Source of the DNA: Latrodectus hesperus
Taxonomy: Eukaryota; Arthropoda; Arachnida; Araneae; Theridiidae
Direction of reading: 5' to 3'
Assembly (NCBI GenBank): GCA_037975125.1
Contig: CM075853.1
Coordinates: forward strand, 76,423,609-76,487,608
Length of the DNA: 64,000 nucleotides
Shown: positions 45,867 through 59,334 of the stretch, in pieces
Layout of the letters: the number at the start of each line of letters is the position of its first letter
How positions within the stretch are numbered: position 1 is the first letter of the stretch
Position numbers and translations under genes: made by a program
Notes under the pieces: generated by a model
Told to the model about the DNA's origin: nothing
Database searches by the model: none
Seen by the model: only the letters and a program-made list of their open reading frames with translations

Positions 45867-48800
45867 GTAAATTCCTTTCTGTACTTATATATTATTCAAT
45901 AGATTAAACAGAAATAAATTTTAACTAATTGATCTTTATTAGAAAGGAATTATTGATTATTTTGAGCAACTGAAACTATTTCCTCATATAATTCATAAGT
46001 TAATTAATCCATGATAACTAATTGCATTGACTGTATATGCCTGCTTGATAGAAAACGAAAAATTATTACTACTGTCTAATATTTTTAATAGTTTCAATTT
46101 AATTACACCGATTTTGCATGTTTAAATTACCTTTTTTTAAGAAAAGAATTACATAAAATCGATTAAAGGAGAACAAATACAATACGATTTTTGTTTGAAT
46201 AATTAATGTTGAACTAGTTTTGAGATGATTAAAGATAAGTTCAAGCATTTTATATGTATTTTTAAGGCAGACTAATATTACAGCTTAAATTCTGTAAATG
46301 TATTTCAATTATTCCTGTATTAGTATTTGTTGCATGTGACATCTTCATTTGATGGTAGATGAAACACCAAACATTATACCAAATTAGCGTGTGAGTTTTC
46401 TTTTTCCATGGAATCTTAATCCTGTCGACGTAGCACAAATTCAACAAGTAAATACGGATAAGTAATGGTTAGCTCGAAGCCAGTTCAATACTTCTATAAT
46501 TACTCACAACTGCAAAAATATCAGTGCAAACATTTGAACATAAACCGAGGTTTCTATTATGTCTTCCGTATATTCGAAGAGATTCATATTTAGCAATCAA
46601 GTAGGGGAAATTATTTACTAGATTCATCTTAAATATTTTTGAAATCATTTAAACAATTTTAAACAATTATTAAACAATTAAATAAAGACGGATGACCCAG
46701 TACAAAGTTATCGAGGAAAATTAGATATTAGTTTGATGAATAGAGACTCTTTGAATTACTACTAATGATATCAAAGTTGTTGAACATAATCGTTCCAGTC
46801 AATAATTCTTTCAGTTTTAAAAAAGAAAGCAAATTTTGGCAGATTAAAATATCACCTATTATTATCAGCAACTCACACAGTGCTTTTTAATAGCTTATGT
46901 TATGGGATATCTATAATATTCATCATGTTGAACACTGGTGTAAGTTCGTGATTAATTAGTCATTAAGTCATAATATCGTGATTAATCTAAAGAAACATTT
47001 TTAATCATTTAATGTTAAATTATTGCGATCACAAACCAATGAAATGATCTAGTTTTATTAGTAAAGGCCCTCCCTTCAATTTTCTGTGGAATATCACCTC
47101 CAAATTTCATTGCATTGTCTGCACAAACTTATCTATGCATGCTTGTTAAATTTTAAACTTCTACCATGGCATCATTAATCTCTATTATTTAGTAAATGCT
47201 ATTAGATATCTTGTTGCAGTGATATTAAATATACTTAATATTGATATTGTATGTTAAACAATGTATATTTTTTCTATTTTTACGAAAATGGAGTGCCCCA
47301 TATGTCTCTATGCATCTAAAATTTCAGTTTCAAAATCTTTTTTCTGTTGTCAGGCCACAATCTGATCAATAATTTTTCATATGAATTGCTTGAGCTCTAA
47401 TGGAGAAATTGTTGAAGCATTAGCCAATTATATATTTATAACGCAATGTTACTAATTGATTGAGATTTCTGAGTGAATATTAGTGACAATTGAGATTAAA
47501 ATGCTGTCATAGACAGTTTCATAATTTACCATGGAAAGACATGGCTGTTTCTTCAGACAATATTTCAGTAACTGAAATTGCTCTGTAATGGTATCAAGTA
47601 AAAAGAAATTGCAAAAATAAATACAGGGACAGTCATTTGTAGAATTAATTTTAAACGTACAAAGTCAATAAAATATTTTAGAACTTTTTATCAAATTTGA
47701 GATAAGTATTCACAGGGAATATAAGAATGTATTTTATTTACTAGTAATTCAGAAAAATACAAGGAGAAACAGCACATTACTTTTACACACATTGTAAAAG
47801 CGGATCAAATGAACTTAACAGTTAATAATTGTCAGTCTTCAAGTCATACAATAAATACAGTTTTACAGCAAAACACTGTATCGTATAAATTTCAACTTCA
47901 TTTTAATTCAATCTCCTGTGGTAAACAAAAAAGTTATATATAGGTTTGTCTGTCTTCTATGAGATTTCAAAAAAATCTCAACATTTGCGTTTGAGTAGCT
48001 TCTGAAAAACTCTTCATTATCATCCCAAATAACGCCAAAATAGTAATTACCCGACAAACATGTCAAACCAATAATTTTTTTCGAGTTTAATGTAGAGTAT
48101 ATGATGCTGAGTTTAATTCTTTTCATTTCACCAAATAGTGCGAGAAAACAAACCTTACAGGAAGGTTCCTTCAGACGTTTCGCAAGCAATATAGATCAGA
48201 AAACTGCCTTTGTTACCGCTTATTAGAATGCAAAAACAATATCACTCCGTGATCAGGATTCACGAAATAAAAAAATGACTATTAAAATAAAATTGTTTCA
48301 TATGTATAAAAAATAATTAATTGTTGCTGAAAATACAATTTCGTGTTAACTTTATTCTAAACACTCTCAACAGCAAAAAAATTCTGCAAGAAAAAGTCTA
48401 AAGAACATTTCTCTCGTATCAGTGATTGCCTCATATATAAGCATAAAAATGACAATTTAACAGTGTTATACACTCTAGGCAATAAAAAATATTTTAATAT
48501 CATCAAAATTTTGAAAAAATGATGTAGAGAAATATAATATATATTTCAGTAGTGGACATTAACATCTCAATGTTTTGACCTTCCAAAAATTCATCTGTTG
48601 AATATTATGCGCTAAGCAAGTTTTAAAGATTTCATTTAATATATATATCATAGGTTCAAGAATCGATTAATATACAATTGCATGATTTTTCACTGAATAA
48701 AAAAAAGGATTTTTAGAAAACTAATGCAATTTTCATTCATTACAATTTATCCAGCTGAAGCAATGGCTATTTTTAAACGAGTTTTCCTTCCGACTAAGCA

Positions 48801-50271
48801 ATTATGTTTCCATATCTACTTCTGGACTCAATTTTTACATTCTAATAGTACTCCACAAAATTTTCTTCTAATTTGAAGATTCTTTTAGAAATGGTAGCAA
48901 TAATATTAACAGAAACTTACATTGATGATGCAGGAAAAACAGTATTTGATTAAATAAACTAAAAAAAAACTATCAGAATCACGAATATATAAGTTTAAAT
49001 TGTTGAAATCTCACCACACTGAAAAATAAATTGGAATAAGTACTAACAAAACGTAAGCAAAATATATTGGAGTTGATTCAGCAAGAAAGAGTGGCATATT
49101 AAGTTCATCTGAAAATCGTAAAAATTACCTTTAATGACTTATTTTACAATATGGCATAGTTTATTATCGAGATTTTATATAAAGTTAAAAAATCAGTGGT
49201 TTTTTTATGCATTTGTAACAAAACAGAAAATCCTACACAATACAAAATAAGAATTAATCATTACATAATTTGTTTGGGTTTTTACACAAAATAAGAATCT
49301 AATTCAATAACTTGTTTGAATATCAACTTATAGAAAAATCATCTAAATTGATTTAAATGAAATCCATTTTCTTATGTATTTGTAACAAAACTGGAAGTTT
49401 GACTCAATATTTTAATTCGACATTTTTTGAGAAAAAATTTAGCTCCTTGAATATTTATAGCAAAATAAGAAATTCAAAATAATTACTTCATTGAATGTCA
49501 TTTGATAGAAAATTTTATTGAAAGAGAGAGAAACCTGATATTTCATTTTCTAAATTCATTAAACTTACCAATAAGGAATAATAAAGATAAGCGGGACTAT
49601 TATATAAATATCTTTGTTTCTTTCAACAAAGTATTCATGCAAAAATTAGTTTCTATTAATTCCAGAAACGTTGAATCTTCATCAGAAAACTGATAATTTT
49701 ATTTACAAGCATGAAATAATTCATAAAGTCCAAAGTAAAAAACTGTTTTGAAAAATGTATACTATCACTCTCCCTAGCTATGATTTTTAACTATTATTCT
49801 TTCTTCTAGTAACTAGCTTCTTCGTGGTAACTAAGATGTGATATTACAGAAATAAGTATTAGATTCTACTAAATAAGCAATTTATTCACAGTTTTTTCTG
49901 TCACAAACTGACCACAAAATCTTCAGGTTGAAGCTAAACAGATTATACATTTTTTATAATGCAGAAACTAAACAGCAACTTTCAGAAGTATAGATTGAAA
50001 CGTTTAACTCTTGTTTCCGATTAACTTTCAATTGCTCATCGCTTGGCGGAAGCCATTGTTTATACCTCTCCAAAAACTCCAAAAACATTAACACATTTCT
50101 CCGAAAATGTTAACTTGTGTTTTAGCACCAAAATGTCGCTAAATCGGCAAAAATTATTGCCAAATACTGTAAACCAGTCTTATATTTTTCTCTTTTTTTC
50201 ACTGAATAAGCGTTGTTTAGATAAAAATTCCACAAATTAATAATAACAAGCTAAAACAATTAATTAAGTAG

Positions 50272-50344
<73 letters not shown>

Positions 50345-52919
50345 TCTAATAGATTTCATTGTTAAACAACCAATGTATAGATTTGAGTATAGAAATATTC
50401 TCATTTATATCCTTCTAGTTTGCATTTTTTATCGTTTACATATTTTGCATTTTATTATTTTATTCAACAAAGTTTACTTAACTTTGGTTTTCTTTTTATG
50501 CTCTCATTTATTTAACTTTCAAGTATGAAATATGATCTCTTCATATTAAGTAATGTCATATATATCATATAAGTGCATTTAATTCATACATTTTTAAATT
50601 TAAATGAACTTTAAAATTTTGAGACGAAAATTTAAGATAATGAGACGTAATCCGATAAACTCTAAGTACAATTCGAGGTCCGTAATCATTATCTTCCACC
50701 AGAATCGCTTATGTGAATTGGCGTCAGATTATAGATACTCATATTTTCATCTATTAAAAGAATAATCTTACATTAATTAGATATACGATTGAACCTACCG
50801 TCCACCTTTAAAGAAAGGTCATCTGCAAAATGTGTTGAAATTTCAATTTATTATAGTAATGACATTTAAAGAAGATGATTTTTTTTTACCAGAATTCCTA
50901 TTATTGTGTGATATATAAATCTTGACGATGATAATAACAGGGTAAAAACCTCTCGAGTTTCGATATGGTTACATTTATTTAAAATAGCAGACTGCATTGA
51001 ATAATTAAAAGTTTGTAGAAAATAACTTCTACAGCCTTCGTGAGTTACTATAATAAAGGATATCGAAAAGTAGTTTTTTCCTTTCACTAAGTTTACGCTT
51101 GAATAAAACTAAAATAAATATTTAATGTTGGCATAAACCAAGCATTAGTTTTAAGATTTTAAAGAGATTACTTACAAATATTGCAATTATTAATTTAAGA
51201 TTCTATTAATTAATGAAATTTTCAAAAAAATTTGAATCATCCTTGCCGATTTAAACTAACCATAAAGGGGATGCCTTTTGCACTTTCTCTTTTCTTCTGT
51301 TCTATTGTCAACGTATTAATGGTTTGAATCAATGGAAAACGGCTCCTTAAGCCTATGCTTTGGTCTTTATATAAGAAATCGTTTTATTAACAAAATGAAC
51401 TTTGACAATATGCTCAGATGGTGAACTTCACCTTGTTTGCTGTCGCTCGAAAATTCCGATCTGAAGGATGGCAGCAAATTCATCGACAAGTCGGATTTAC
51501 AACGCCGCCTCAATATCATGTGACGTATATGAAACGGTATCTGACGTCATAGATATTTTAAATCGATGAAAATTCTAATAAAGGGATGTAATCATAATCT
51601 CAACAGGAACGAAAGAAACAAGCACTTTATGGTTAATAAACGAAATAAGTAATATTAAATTGTACAAAAAAGAGCTTTAAAAAATAATATTAATAAAATA
51701 AATTGATAAAAACTTGCTTTAGTTATTCAAAGGAAGATCAATTAAGCTATTTTATTTTTATCCTTATTATATTTGAAATTATAAGTTCTTGGTTTGATTA
51801 CAGATATAAATGCACAACAGGAAAATGTTCTGCTTACTGCATATATATTTCAGTCGGAGTGGGTTCTTGAGAGTTTTCCGTGTTTTCATCCTTGTGGCTT
51901 TTGAATACAATCTAGGAAAAATCCTTTCAGAAGGCAGAAATACTGTAATGTTCAAGTTCTTACAGTGTTTGATAGCTTGGCAGTCTACATGGTATCAATT
52001 ATTATTGAAATGCAAACAAGTATCGCTTTATAATTAATATCTGAAACAATGAAGTCTTCTTAATATATTGTCTTGGAACTGAATTAGTGATTAATTCATA
52101 TAAAAATATGAATGCTTATAATGAAGTTTCAGCAATAAGTAAATTGATTGCAATGCACTAAAACCCAAAGTTTTTTTTATATATCATTTTTCTCCATTAG
52201 AATTTTAAATTTCCAGTCCAAAGATTTACAACAATTTTGCTCTCTATATAACCTTTTATCATTAAAACTAAAAATGTGTCATGGAAATTTTGATTTATCT
52301 CTACAGACGAAAGATTTTTAGTTTTGCAGTATTGAAAAATCTCTCGAAATGTAAGATAATAAAAAATTAGTAGTAAGGTGAGAAAACATGCACTCTTGAT
52401 AAATTCTCTTCCAAAAAAAGGGTGGAGAATTTGTTTAAAATATGGTCATAAAAAGCGAAAAAGTATAATTTATTTTACTTTTCTTATCTACTTTAAGATA
52501 ATGGATTTATACATGACGGATAAGGTTATATTTATCTATCTATATAAATACAGATGTGTAAGTATAGATATTTATTCCTACAGCCGCTTAAAATTATTTT
52601 GTTATAATCTATTGATTTAAAAAACCAAAACAATGATTTTCTTTAATTTTTGTAGTTTTCTAAAGTAAATATTCATCTTATTTCGTATCATTTAGTTTTG
52701 AAATCATATTAATTCGATTAATTGTTATTTGCGCCAATAACTAATGATAAATACTTAAATTCAAGTAATTAGATAAGTGATTATCTACTCTAAAGATTCT
52801 TTTTAATCAGAGGAAAAAGAACAAGGTATATAAAAAAAATCTTCATAGAGTTGTTTTTTTTGTTTTTTACATAAATGAGATTAATGAAAATGTTAAATAA
52901 AAATATATATTTATTGAAA
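45867..52919. other. intron 2 (or beyond): AT-rich, no exon found
   Basis: I searched by eye for the next SDR exon (NNAG block) and found none. Short frames such as 47908-48189 on the minus strand have no recognised motif. Degenerate repeated words (ACAAAATAAGAAT) occur at about 49200-49480. A less AT-rich patch at 51400-51560 holds a short plus-strand frame (ending TPPQYHVTYMKRYLTS) that I cannot assign. Confidence 0.4.
50275..50340. repeat. AT microsatellite
   Basis: Uninterrupted TA repeat of about 66 bases. Confidence 0.95.
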
Positions 52920-52923
52920 CAAT

Positions 52924-53118
52924 TGTAATGTCTCACCATCGGCATTTTCGATTTTAAGATCCTATGTTTTTTTGTTTTGAATTCTGAGTCTCTCGTTGTA
53001 CGCGAAGCAGGCGAGAGAGATTGTCGCGAACGCATACATGACTCCTTGTAAATTTTGTTCTTTTTTGTAATTAAATGTGTATGTTTCAAAATTGGAGTCA
53101 TTTATTTGTTTCATAACA
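52924..53118 (+). repeat. Gmr1-like element 5' LTR
   Basis: 195 bases, TG...CA. It differs from the 3' LTR at about four positions (for example GGCATTTT here, GGCACTTT there; CGAACGCATAC here, CGAACCCATAC there) and in the length of a T run. Confidence 0.93.
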
Positions 53119-53130
53119 AACTTATGTTTT

Positions 53131-53146
53131 TGGTGGCAGCGGTTTG
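53131..53146 (+). other. primer-binding site of the Gmr1-like element
   Basis: TGGTGGCAGCGGTTTG starts 12 bases after the 5' LTR. It begins with TGG, complementary to the CCA end of a tRNA; the tRNA species was not determined. Confidence 0.6.
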
Positions 53147-53342
53147 ATGCTTTTTTAATGCTTTGCATTAGCATCCATTATGGAAATTAATTATGTGCAC
53201 TATAATGGATTACGTGCCGCAATGTTGGAATACAGGTAGGCCATTTTGATCAATCTTTCTCTGGCTACTATTGAAAATAAATAGTTTGGAATGTTATATA
53301 AATTTATAGAATATTTAGTTCTAATCTTATTTACGTGGTTTT

Positions 53343-53539
53343 CATGTTATATCAATCAATTTTGTTTATAAGTTTGTAAATGGTGTATTCCATATTACAA
53401 AGCTAATTTCTGTATTTCGTGTATTCGAATTTACAGTGTTCATGCTATATCAATTAATTTTGTTTATAAGTTTGTAAATGGTGTATTCCATATTACAAAA
53501 GCTAATTTCTGTATTTCGTGTATTCGAATTTACAGTGTA
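53343..53539. repeat. 98-bp tandem duplication in the element's leader
   Basis: Two consecutive units begin at 53343 and 53441 (CATGTTATATCAATCAATTT and CATGCTATATCAATTAATTT), each ending CGAATTTACAGTGT. They differ at only a few positions. Confidence 0.9.
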
Positions 53540-54496
53540 ATATTTTTTATAAGAAAAGTGTATCTTATTATAAATTTGCATTTCATAATTTTTATGTGGT
53601 TGATGTATTTCAATTCACGTAGGAATATGTTAAAATAACTATGTTGTTATAGATTAATGTGTAAAATCGAAAGTACACTTATATTCATAATTTTTTGAAT
53701 GTTTCACTGAAGGTAGATTTTATGAAAGTAATATATAATTTAGAAAGGTGTTTTGATTGCGTTATGTGAAAACGAAAGTACATGATTACAAATAGGTTTG
53801 AATTTAAAGTAAGGTGAGATTTATTGATATGTTTTTGATTTTTGTTTGTAAAGTATCAAATTGATTTATTTGGTATTTAAAAACGCATATGTTTATTTTG
53901 ATTGATAAAGATTTGAAAAGATATTTTCTTACGGTTTAAAATATCGTACGTTATTATCATTTTTATGTTGTGTATGATTAACTAACTAAGTTTATTGATT
54001 TAAAATCGAAAGCTGATTTCTGGTTTAGATCAGTTAAAGCTTTTAATTTATATTGTTGTTAAGAATTGTAGTGTGTTCTATATTTTGAATTAAATGAAGA
54101 TTCAAAATTAATATAATTTGATTTTCTGTTTTAATATAGTAGTATTTGTATAAGAATCTGATTTTATAAAATTTATACATTTTTGATTAATAATTCAATT
54201 TATCTGAGTATCAGCATTAGCTTGGTGATAAAAAAGAACTTGAAATCGAGAGTAGAAGATTTAATAAACTTGTTCTTCTTTTCTAAATATATGATTTTCA
54301 ATCTATACACTATTTGTTGTATTACAATATAGTTTGTTTTCATTTAAGTTTTTTAAATGTTATGGATTTGTTTTATATTAGTAGAGTGTGTTAAATAATT
54401 TCTATAGTTATTTACGAAATTTTGCATATAGGTGGGTGTAGTCTGTTGTTTCTCTCATTATTGCATCTCTTCTGAGATAAAGCGTTAATAAATAAA

Positions 54497-55640
54497 ATGG
54501 CTTTTCTTAGCACGGGGGAAAAAGGGGGATTTAGTAGAAGTAGCTGAAGAGTTAGGGAAAATGGTTCCAGATTCTTTTAAAATTCCAGATATTAAAAAAT
54601 TAATTTTAACTAGTAAAAACTTTAACGAGGAAGAAGTAAAATGTATATTAGATAGGGTAATCGAGGAAAGAGTTAAAAGGGAACAGGAAGAAAAAGAGGA
54701 AAGAGTTAGGCGAGAAATACTAGAAAAAGAAGAAAGACGTGAAGAAAGAGAACATATTTTGAAAATGAAACGTCTGGAAATCTCTTCAAATGCTGCAATT
54801 TCGAACACAGAATCAGTTACAAATAGGACTGAACATGCTCAAAAAATTCAATTAATGCAAATAACGCCAAAATTCGATGAAAGGAAAGATGAGATGAGTT
54901 TATACTTAATAAATTTTGAGCGTAGAGCAAAAATGGCTCATATTCCAAAAAACGAATGGGTAGTTTATCTTGTAAGTGCTTTACCTTCAGAGATATCTAA
55001 CATGTTAGCTAGAGAACCTCCAGAAAGGGCTGATGATTACGATTACGTGAAAGAAATTATTCTTAAACGATTCAAGTTAAATAGCGAAGAATTAAGACAA
55101 TTGTTTCTTAAACACCAAAAAACGTCAGACAAATCATGGAGAAATTATGCACAAGAATTGAATAGTTACTTTACGGAATGGCTTACGGAATTAGAAATAA
55201 CGACATTTGAACAGCTTTAGGAACTAATGGTAGCAGATCAACTGAAACGTCGTGTGCCAATTGAAATTAAGGAACATTTTTTGGCGGAATGGCTTAAAAT
55301 AAATTCGCCGTATGATCTGGCAGAGAAAATAGATGAATATGAAAGTTTAAGAGATAGTTTTAAGACGAAAGATTTTACAAAACTCCCTCGAAATAATTTT
55401 GGTTTACGTCAACAAAATGAAAACCGTGCCCTTAAGTTTAATGAAGTAGTTCGGAATCATAAATCTCATGTTCCTAAAAGAGTCGAGAATAAAAATTCTA
55501 ATTATTCACATGAAAAGGAATTCGAAAAAAGAAAACAAAACCGATGTTATGAATGTGGTTCTTATAGTCATTTGCGGCCTCAGTGTGACAAAACAAAAAA
55601 GAACTTAAAATCGGTAGCATCCAACGAAATTGCTAGAAGT
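54497..55640 (+). pseudogene. gag of the Gmr1-like element, with SCAN-like capsid region and zinc knuckle
   Basis: The original start is probably ATG at 54497; a frameshift in the A/G run at about 54520-54530 separates it from the main frame, which is open from 54561. A charged coiled-coil segment rich in Glu/Arg (54640-54770) is followed by the capsid region (about 54840-55380). That region includes SWRNYAQELNSYFTEWL and, past an in-frame TAG at 55218, VADQLKRRVPIEIKEHF and YDLAEKIDEYE. This pattern resembles the SCAN domain, which published work derives from Gmr1-type gag. A CCHC knuckle, CYECGSYSHLRPQC, lies at about 55546-55587. Gag would build the particle and bind RNA. The TAG could in principle be suppressed, but with the other lesions it is more likely a mutation. 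Confidence 0.85.
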
Positions 55641-57410
55641 ACATTTAATGAGTTGATGGCTCCTTACACTAGTATCGGCATTGTTAATGGAATTCAAATG
55701 CCAATCTTAAGAGACACTGGAGCAACTCTTGATTTGATTTGTGGAAAATACGTGAAACCTGATATGTTCACGAAGGAAAAGGTTTGGCTAAGAACACCTC
55801 TTGATGAAACTTTAGTATGCTTACCTATTGTCGAGGTTGAAATAAATTGTGAATTAGGTCACATTTTGACAAAGGCAGCAGTCCTTCGAGATTCTTTGGA
55901 TCAAGGAAGATATTTACTGGGAAACAAAACAGCCGCTTTATTTGAGGAAATTAAAAAGCATGAGGAGGTGAAAATACATATGATAATTGCTATAGAAACT
56001 CGAGCTCAAAGAAGACGGAAGGAAAATATCACGAATAAAAAGATTATTGATTCTGAAATAGAATCTTCTAGGTCTTGCTTCCAAACTAAACAAAATGAAG
56101 AATTAGAGCAAAATACAATTTTGTCACCATTAGAAACCGAAGTTGAAGGGATGGATTTGATAAAGACATCTCCAGAAGAATTTGCTCGGGAACAAAAGGT
56201 GTGCGAAGTTTTGAAACCTCTTTTTGAGCAAGCTAAACGACAATCTTCAAAAGACAATAAATATATTATAATAAATCAATTGTTGTTTTATAATAAAATG
56301 GACAACGATGGAATTGTAAGAAGATTATTAGTTGTGCCCAAGAAGTTTCGCAACCAACTAAAAAGGATCTGCCATGAAATAACTGCAGCTCATTTAGGTA
56401 TAACTAAAACAAAAGATATGCTGTGCAAAACTTTCTACTGGCCTAACTGCTTTAAAGAAATTGAAAATTTTGTTAAATCTTGTGACAAATGTCAACGAGT
56501 AGGAAAGCCTCAAGATAAGAAAAGGGCTCCTTTGAAACTGGTTCCAGTAATTCCGGAAATATTTACAAGAATTAACGTTGATGCACGTGGTCCTTTACCT
56601 ATAACTTCCTGTGGTAACCGGTATATTATAACAGCCATTTGCATGTCATCCAAGTATCCAGATGCCATCCCAGTACCAGGTATACGTTCTTCTACTGTGA
56701 TTGATGCTTTTCTTCAGATATTTAGCCGCATGGGTTTTCTTAGGGAGTTGCAAAGTGATCAAGGAACATCTTTCATGAGTGTCCTGACATCAGAATTGTT
56801 AGAAAAATTTGGTATTAAAGTTGTGCATAGTTCCGTTCAGCATCCCCAAAGCAATCCTGTTGAGAGATTGCATAGAACTTTAAAGAGAATACTGAAAGTC
56901 CTTTGCTTAGAAAAAGGTACAGATTGGGAGAAGATTTTACCTCAGGCACTTTTTGCTCTTAGAACTTGCATTCATGATAGCACTGGATATTCTCCAGCAG
57001 AATTAGTCCATGGTCGGAACTTAAGAACACCCGTAACACTATTATATGAAAATCTAACTGGTAAAACCATTGAAGAAGATAGTGTGATTGCTTACGTTTT
57101 TAATCTTTTAAATAGAATGTAAAGATGCCAAGAATTGGCTGTGCAAAATATGACAGAGGCTAAAGAAAAACAGAAACTTTGGTATGGCCGTAAGGCTACG
57201 AAAAGAGAATTTAAAGAAAATGATCTTATGTTAGTTGTTGCACCTTCTAGATCAAACAAATTTTCTGTTCATTGGATAGGTCCAGGAAAAGTAGTAAAAC
57301 GACTATCGGACACAAATTACGTAATACAATTACCCGATAAGGAAAAACTACATGTATACCATGTAAATATGTTAAAACCTTATTTTCAGCATCCAGAAGA
57401 TGTTAATTTA
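55641..57410 (+). pseudogene. protease and integrase of the Gmr1-like element
   Basis: In the same frame as gag, an aspartic protease has its active-site triplet DTG at 55713-55721 (RDTGATLDLICG). After a linker comes integrase. An HHCC finger (about 56370-56500, ending SCDKCQRVGK) precedes the catalytic core, with Asp in NVDARGP (about 56580), Asp in QSDQGTSF (about 56757) and Glu in NPVERLHRT (about 56863). I count 34 residues between the last two. An in-frame TAA at 57120-57122 interrupts before the C-terminal module (GPGKVVKRL, VYHVNMLKPYF, about 57280-57385), which resembles the GPY/F module of gypsy integrases. No RT lies between protease and integrase, so the order is genuine in this copy. 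Confidence 0.9.
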
Positions 57411-58440
57411 ATTTTTACCTCTAATTCTGATAATGAAGATATTGATTCTGAGAAAGAAGATATCCCAAGTTTTGAAATTAATTCATCTACCCTTTTAGAG
57501 ACTTTTCCTGAAAGCTGTTTTAATGAAAAGTTAGAGGACGATCAGAAGAAACAATTGAGTAGACTTTTGATTCAATTTATTGATATTTTTTCAAATGAAC
57601 CAGGTTGTACAGAACTGGCTGAACTGGACATCGAGTTAGAATCTAATAAACCTATTATAGCTAAATCATATCGAATGTCCCCACGTCAGACAGAAATTCT
57701 GAAATCGGAAGTAGACAAGATGTTGAACTTGAAGGTGGTGGAACCAGGGGAATCCGATTACACATCACCTTTAATATTAGTTGAAGCTCCTGGAAAAGAA
57801 CCTCGTCCGTGCATTGATTATCGCAGGTTAAATGAGGTTACCAGAACGCAATATTATCCACTTCCAAATATTGAAGAGCGTGTTGAATCCGTTTCGAAAG
57901 CGAAGTTCATATCTTTATTAGACTTAACACGAGGTTATTGGCAGATACCTTTGAGTCCTAAGGCTCAAAGATATGCTGCATTTACGACGACATTTGGTGT
58001 TTATAAACCTTTGAGAATGGCATTCGGTTTGAAGAATGCTCCTTACTATTTCAGTAAGTTAATAGCTGATTTATTAAAAAAACCGTGCCGTTTATTAAAA
58101 AAATTGCGAACATTTTGCTGTGCCTTATTTAGATGACATAGCTATATATTCACTTATCTGGTCTGATCACATCCAGCATCTTAAATGTGTTCTTGAGAAG
58201 ATTCGATTTGCGAAATTGACTGTAAAACCCCTTAAGTGCAAATTCGCTCAACTTCGTGTTAAATATTTGGGACACTTTGTAGGACAAGGTCAAAGAACAC
58301 TAGGTGATATTAAAGTGAAAGCCACTACCGATTTCGAACGTCCCTCAAGCAAAACTGAAGTACGTGCTTTTCTAGGTCTTGTTGGGTACTATCGCAAGTA
58401 TATACCAGAATTTTCGGTAGTTGCTGCGCCTTTATCCGAC
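57411..58440 (+). pseudogene. reverse transcriptase of the Gmr1-like element
   Basis: It starts after integrase through a linker rich in Asp/Glu/Ser. RT motifs follow in order: LNLKVVEPGESDYTSP, CIDYRRLNEVT, FISLLDLTRGYWQIPL, FGLKNAPYYF and, after a frame change, YLDDIAIYS (about 58126-58152) with the catalytic Asp pair, then VKYLGHFVGQG. The frame is broken at about 58075-58110, where a 21-base segment (TTTATTAAAAAAACCGTGCC and following) is tandemly duplicated and one base appears to be lost in an A run. RT would copy the RNA into cDNA. The catalytic motif is intact but the protein is not continuous. Confidence 0.9.
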
Positions 58441-58951
58441 CTGTTAAAAGGGAAGTCCAAGAAGGGAACTGTAATATGGAATAATAACTGCGAAAAGGCA
58501 TTCATACAATTAAAGAACACTTTAATAAAGAAGCCTGTACTTTACAGTCCAGACTTTCAAAAACAATTTATCATTCAATGTGATGCCTCAAACTTAGGAA
58601 TAGGTGTAGTTTTATCTCAGAGAGATCAAAATGAAAATGAACACCCTATCCTATTTCTGAGTAAAAAATTTTCAAAATCTGAGAAAAATTATAGCACTAT
58701 AGAAAAGGAATGTGCAGCAATAATTTTTGCTGTTACTAAATTAAAATATTATTTAGATGGTCAGTATAAATTTATTATCGAAACTGATCATAACCCTTTA
58801 GTTTGGTTAAAACATCATACAGGATCTAATCCCAGACTCTTAAGGTGGGTTTTGGTGCTTCAAAGCCTAAATTTTGATATTGTTCACAGAAAGGGCAAAA
58901 TTACATCAGAATGCCGATAGTCTCAGTAGAATGCTGAATAACGAAACTTAA
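58441..58951 (+). pseudogene. RNase H of the Gmr1-like element, end of pol
   Basis: Gypsy-type RNase H motifs are present: FIIQCDASNLGIG, YSTIEKECAAIIFAV and IIETDHNPLVWL, each with its acidic residue, then HRKGK. A frameshift at about 58895-58912 sends the frame to an early stop at 58918. The expected ending, ADSLSRM with the last acidic residue, is in the next frame and runs to TAA at 58949-58951. Pol therefore ends with RNase H and nothing resembling integrase follows. Confidence 0.88.
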
Positions 58952-59334
58952 TTATTTTTTCTCAGATATCAAATTACAATGTTTTTTTAATACAAATTTC
59001 AATTGTTGTTACATGTGTACATAATAAAAAAACATTTTTTTATAATAACAATGTGTCTATTTGTAAGTTTAGTTAAGGTTGAAAATTCTGTTGTGTTATA
59101 TAATTATTTTGTGCTATTTTGATATAATTTTATTTTATATTTAATATTATATAATTCCATATAATTTTGTGTTTCAGCCAGAGTCCGATTGATCAGGGCT
59201 ATCTGTAATATTAAATTTTGCTCTTTGTTGTTTGTGTGTGTTTTTTTTTCTTTTTTATTTGCAGGTTGATTTTCTTAGAATGAGAAGGAAAAAAAAAGAA
59301 AAAAAACTCCGGGGAAGGAAGGAATAATTTAGTC
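58952..59334 (+). other. 3' untranslated region and polypurine stretch of the Gmr1-like element
   Basis: AT-rich sequence without open frames. GGGGAAGGAAGGAA at 59311-59324, preceded by an A-rich purine run, is the likely polypurine tract. It sits ten bases before the 3' LTR. No env-like frame is present. Confidence 0.6.

Noticed and set aside
47908..48189. 93-codon minus-strand frame
   Set aside because: Reasonable composition but no motif, no splice sites of note and no neighbouring coding evidence.
54485..54808. 107-codon minus-strand Ser/Leu-rich frame
   Set aside because: It is antisense to the charged coiled-coil part of the Gmr1-like gag.
55218..55220. Programmed stop-codon readthrough in gag of the Gmr1-like element
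   Set aside because: The TAG is inside the SCAN-like capsid region rather than at a domain junction, and other lesions show the copy is decayed, so mutation is simpler.
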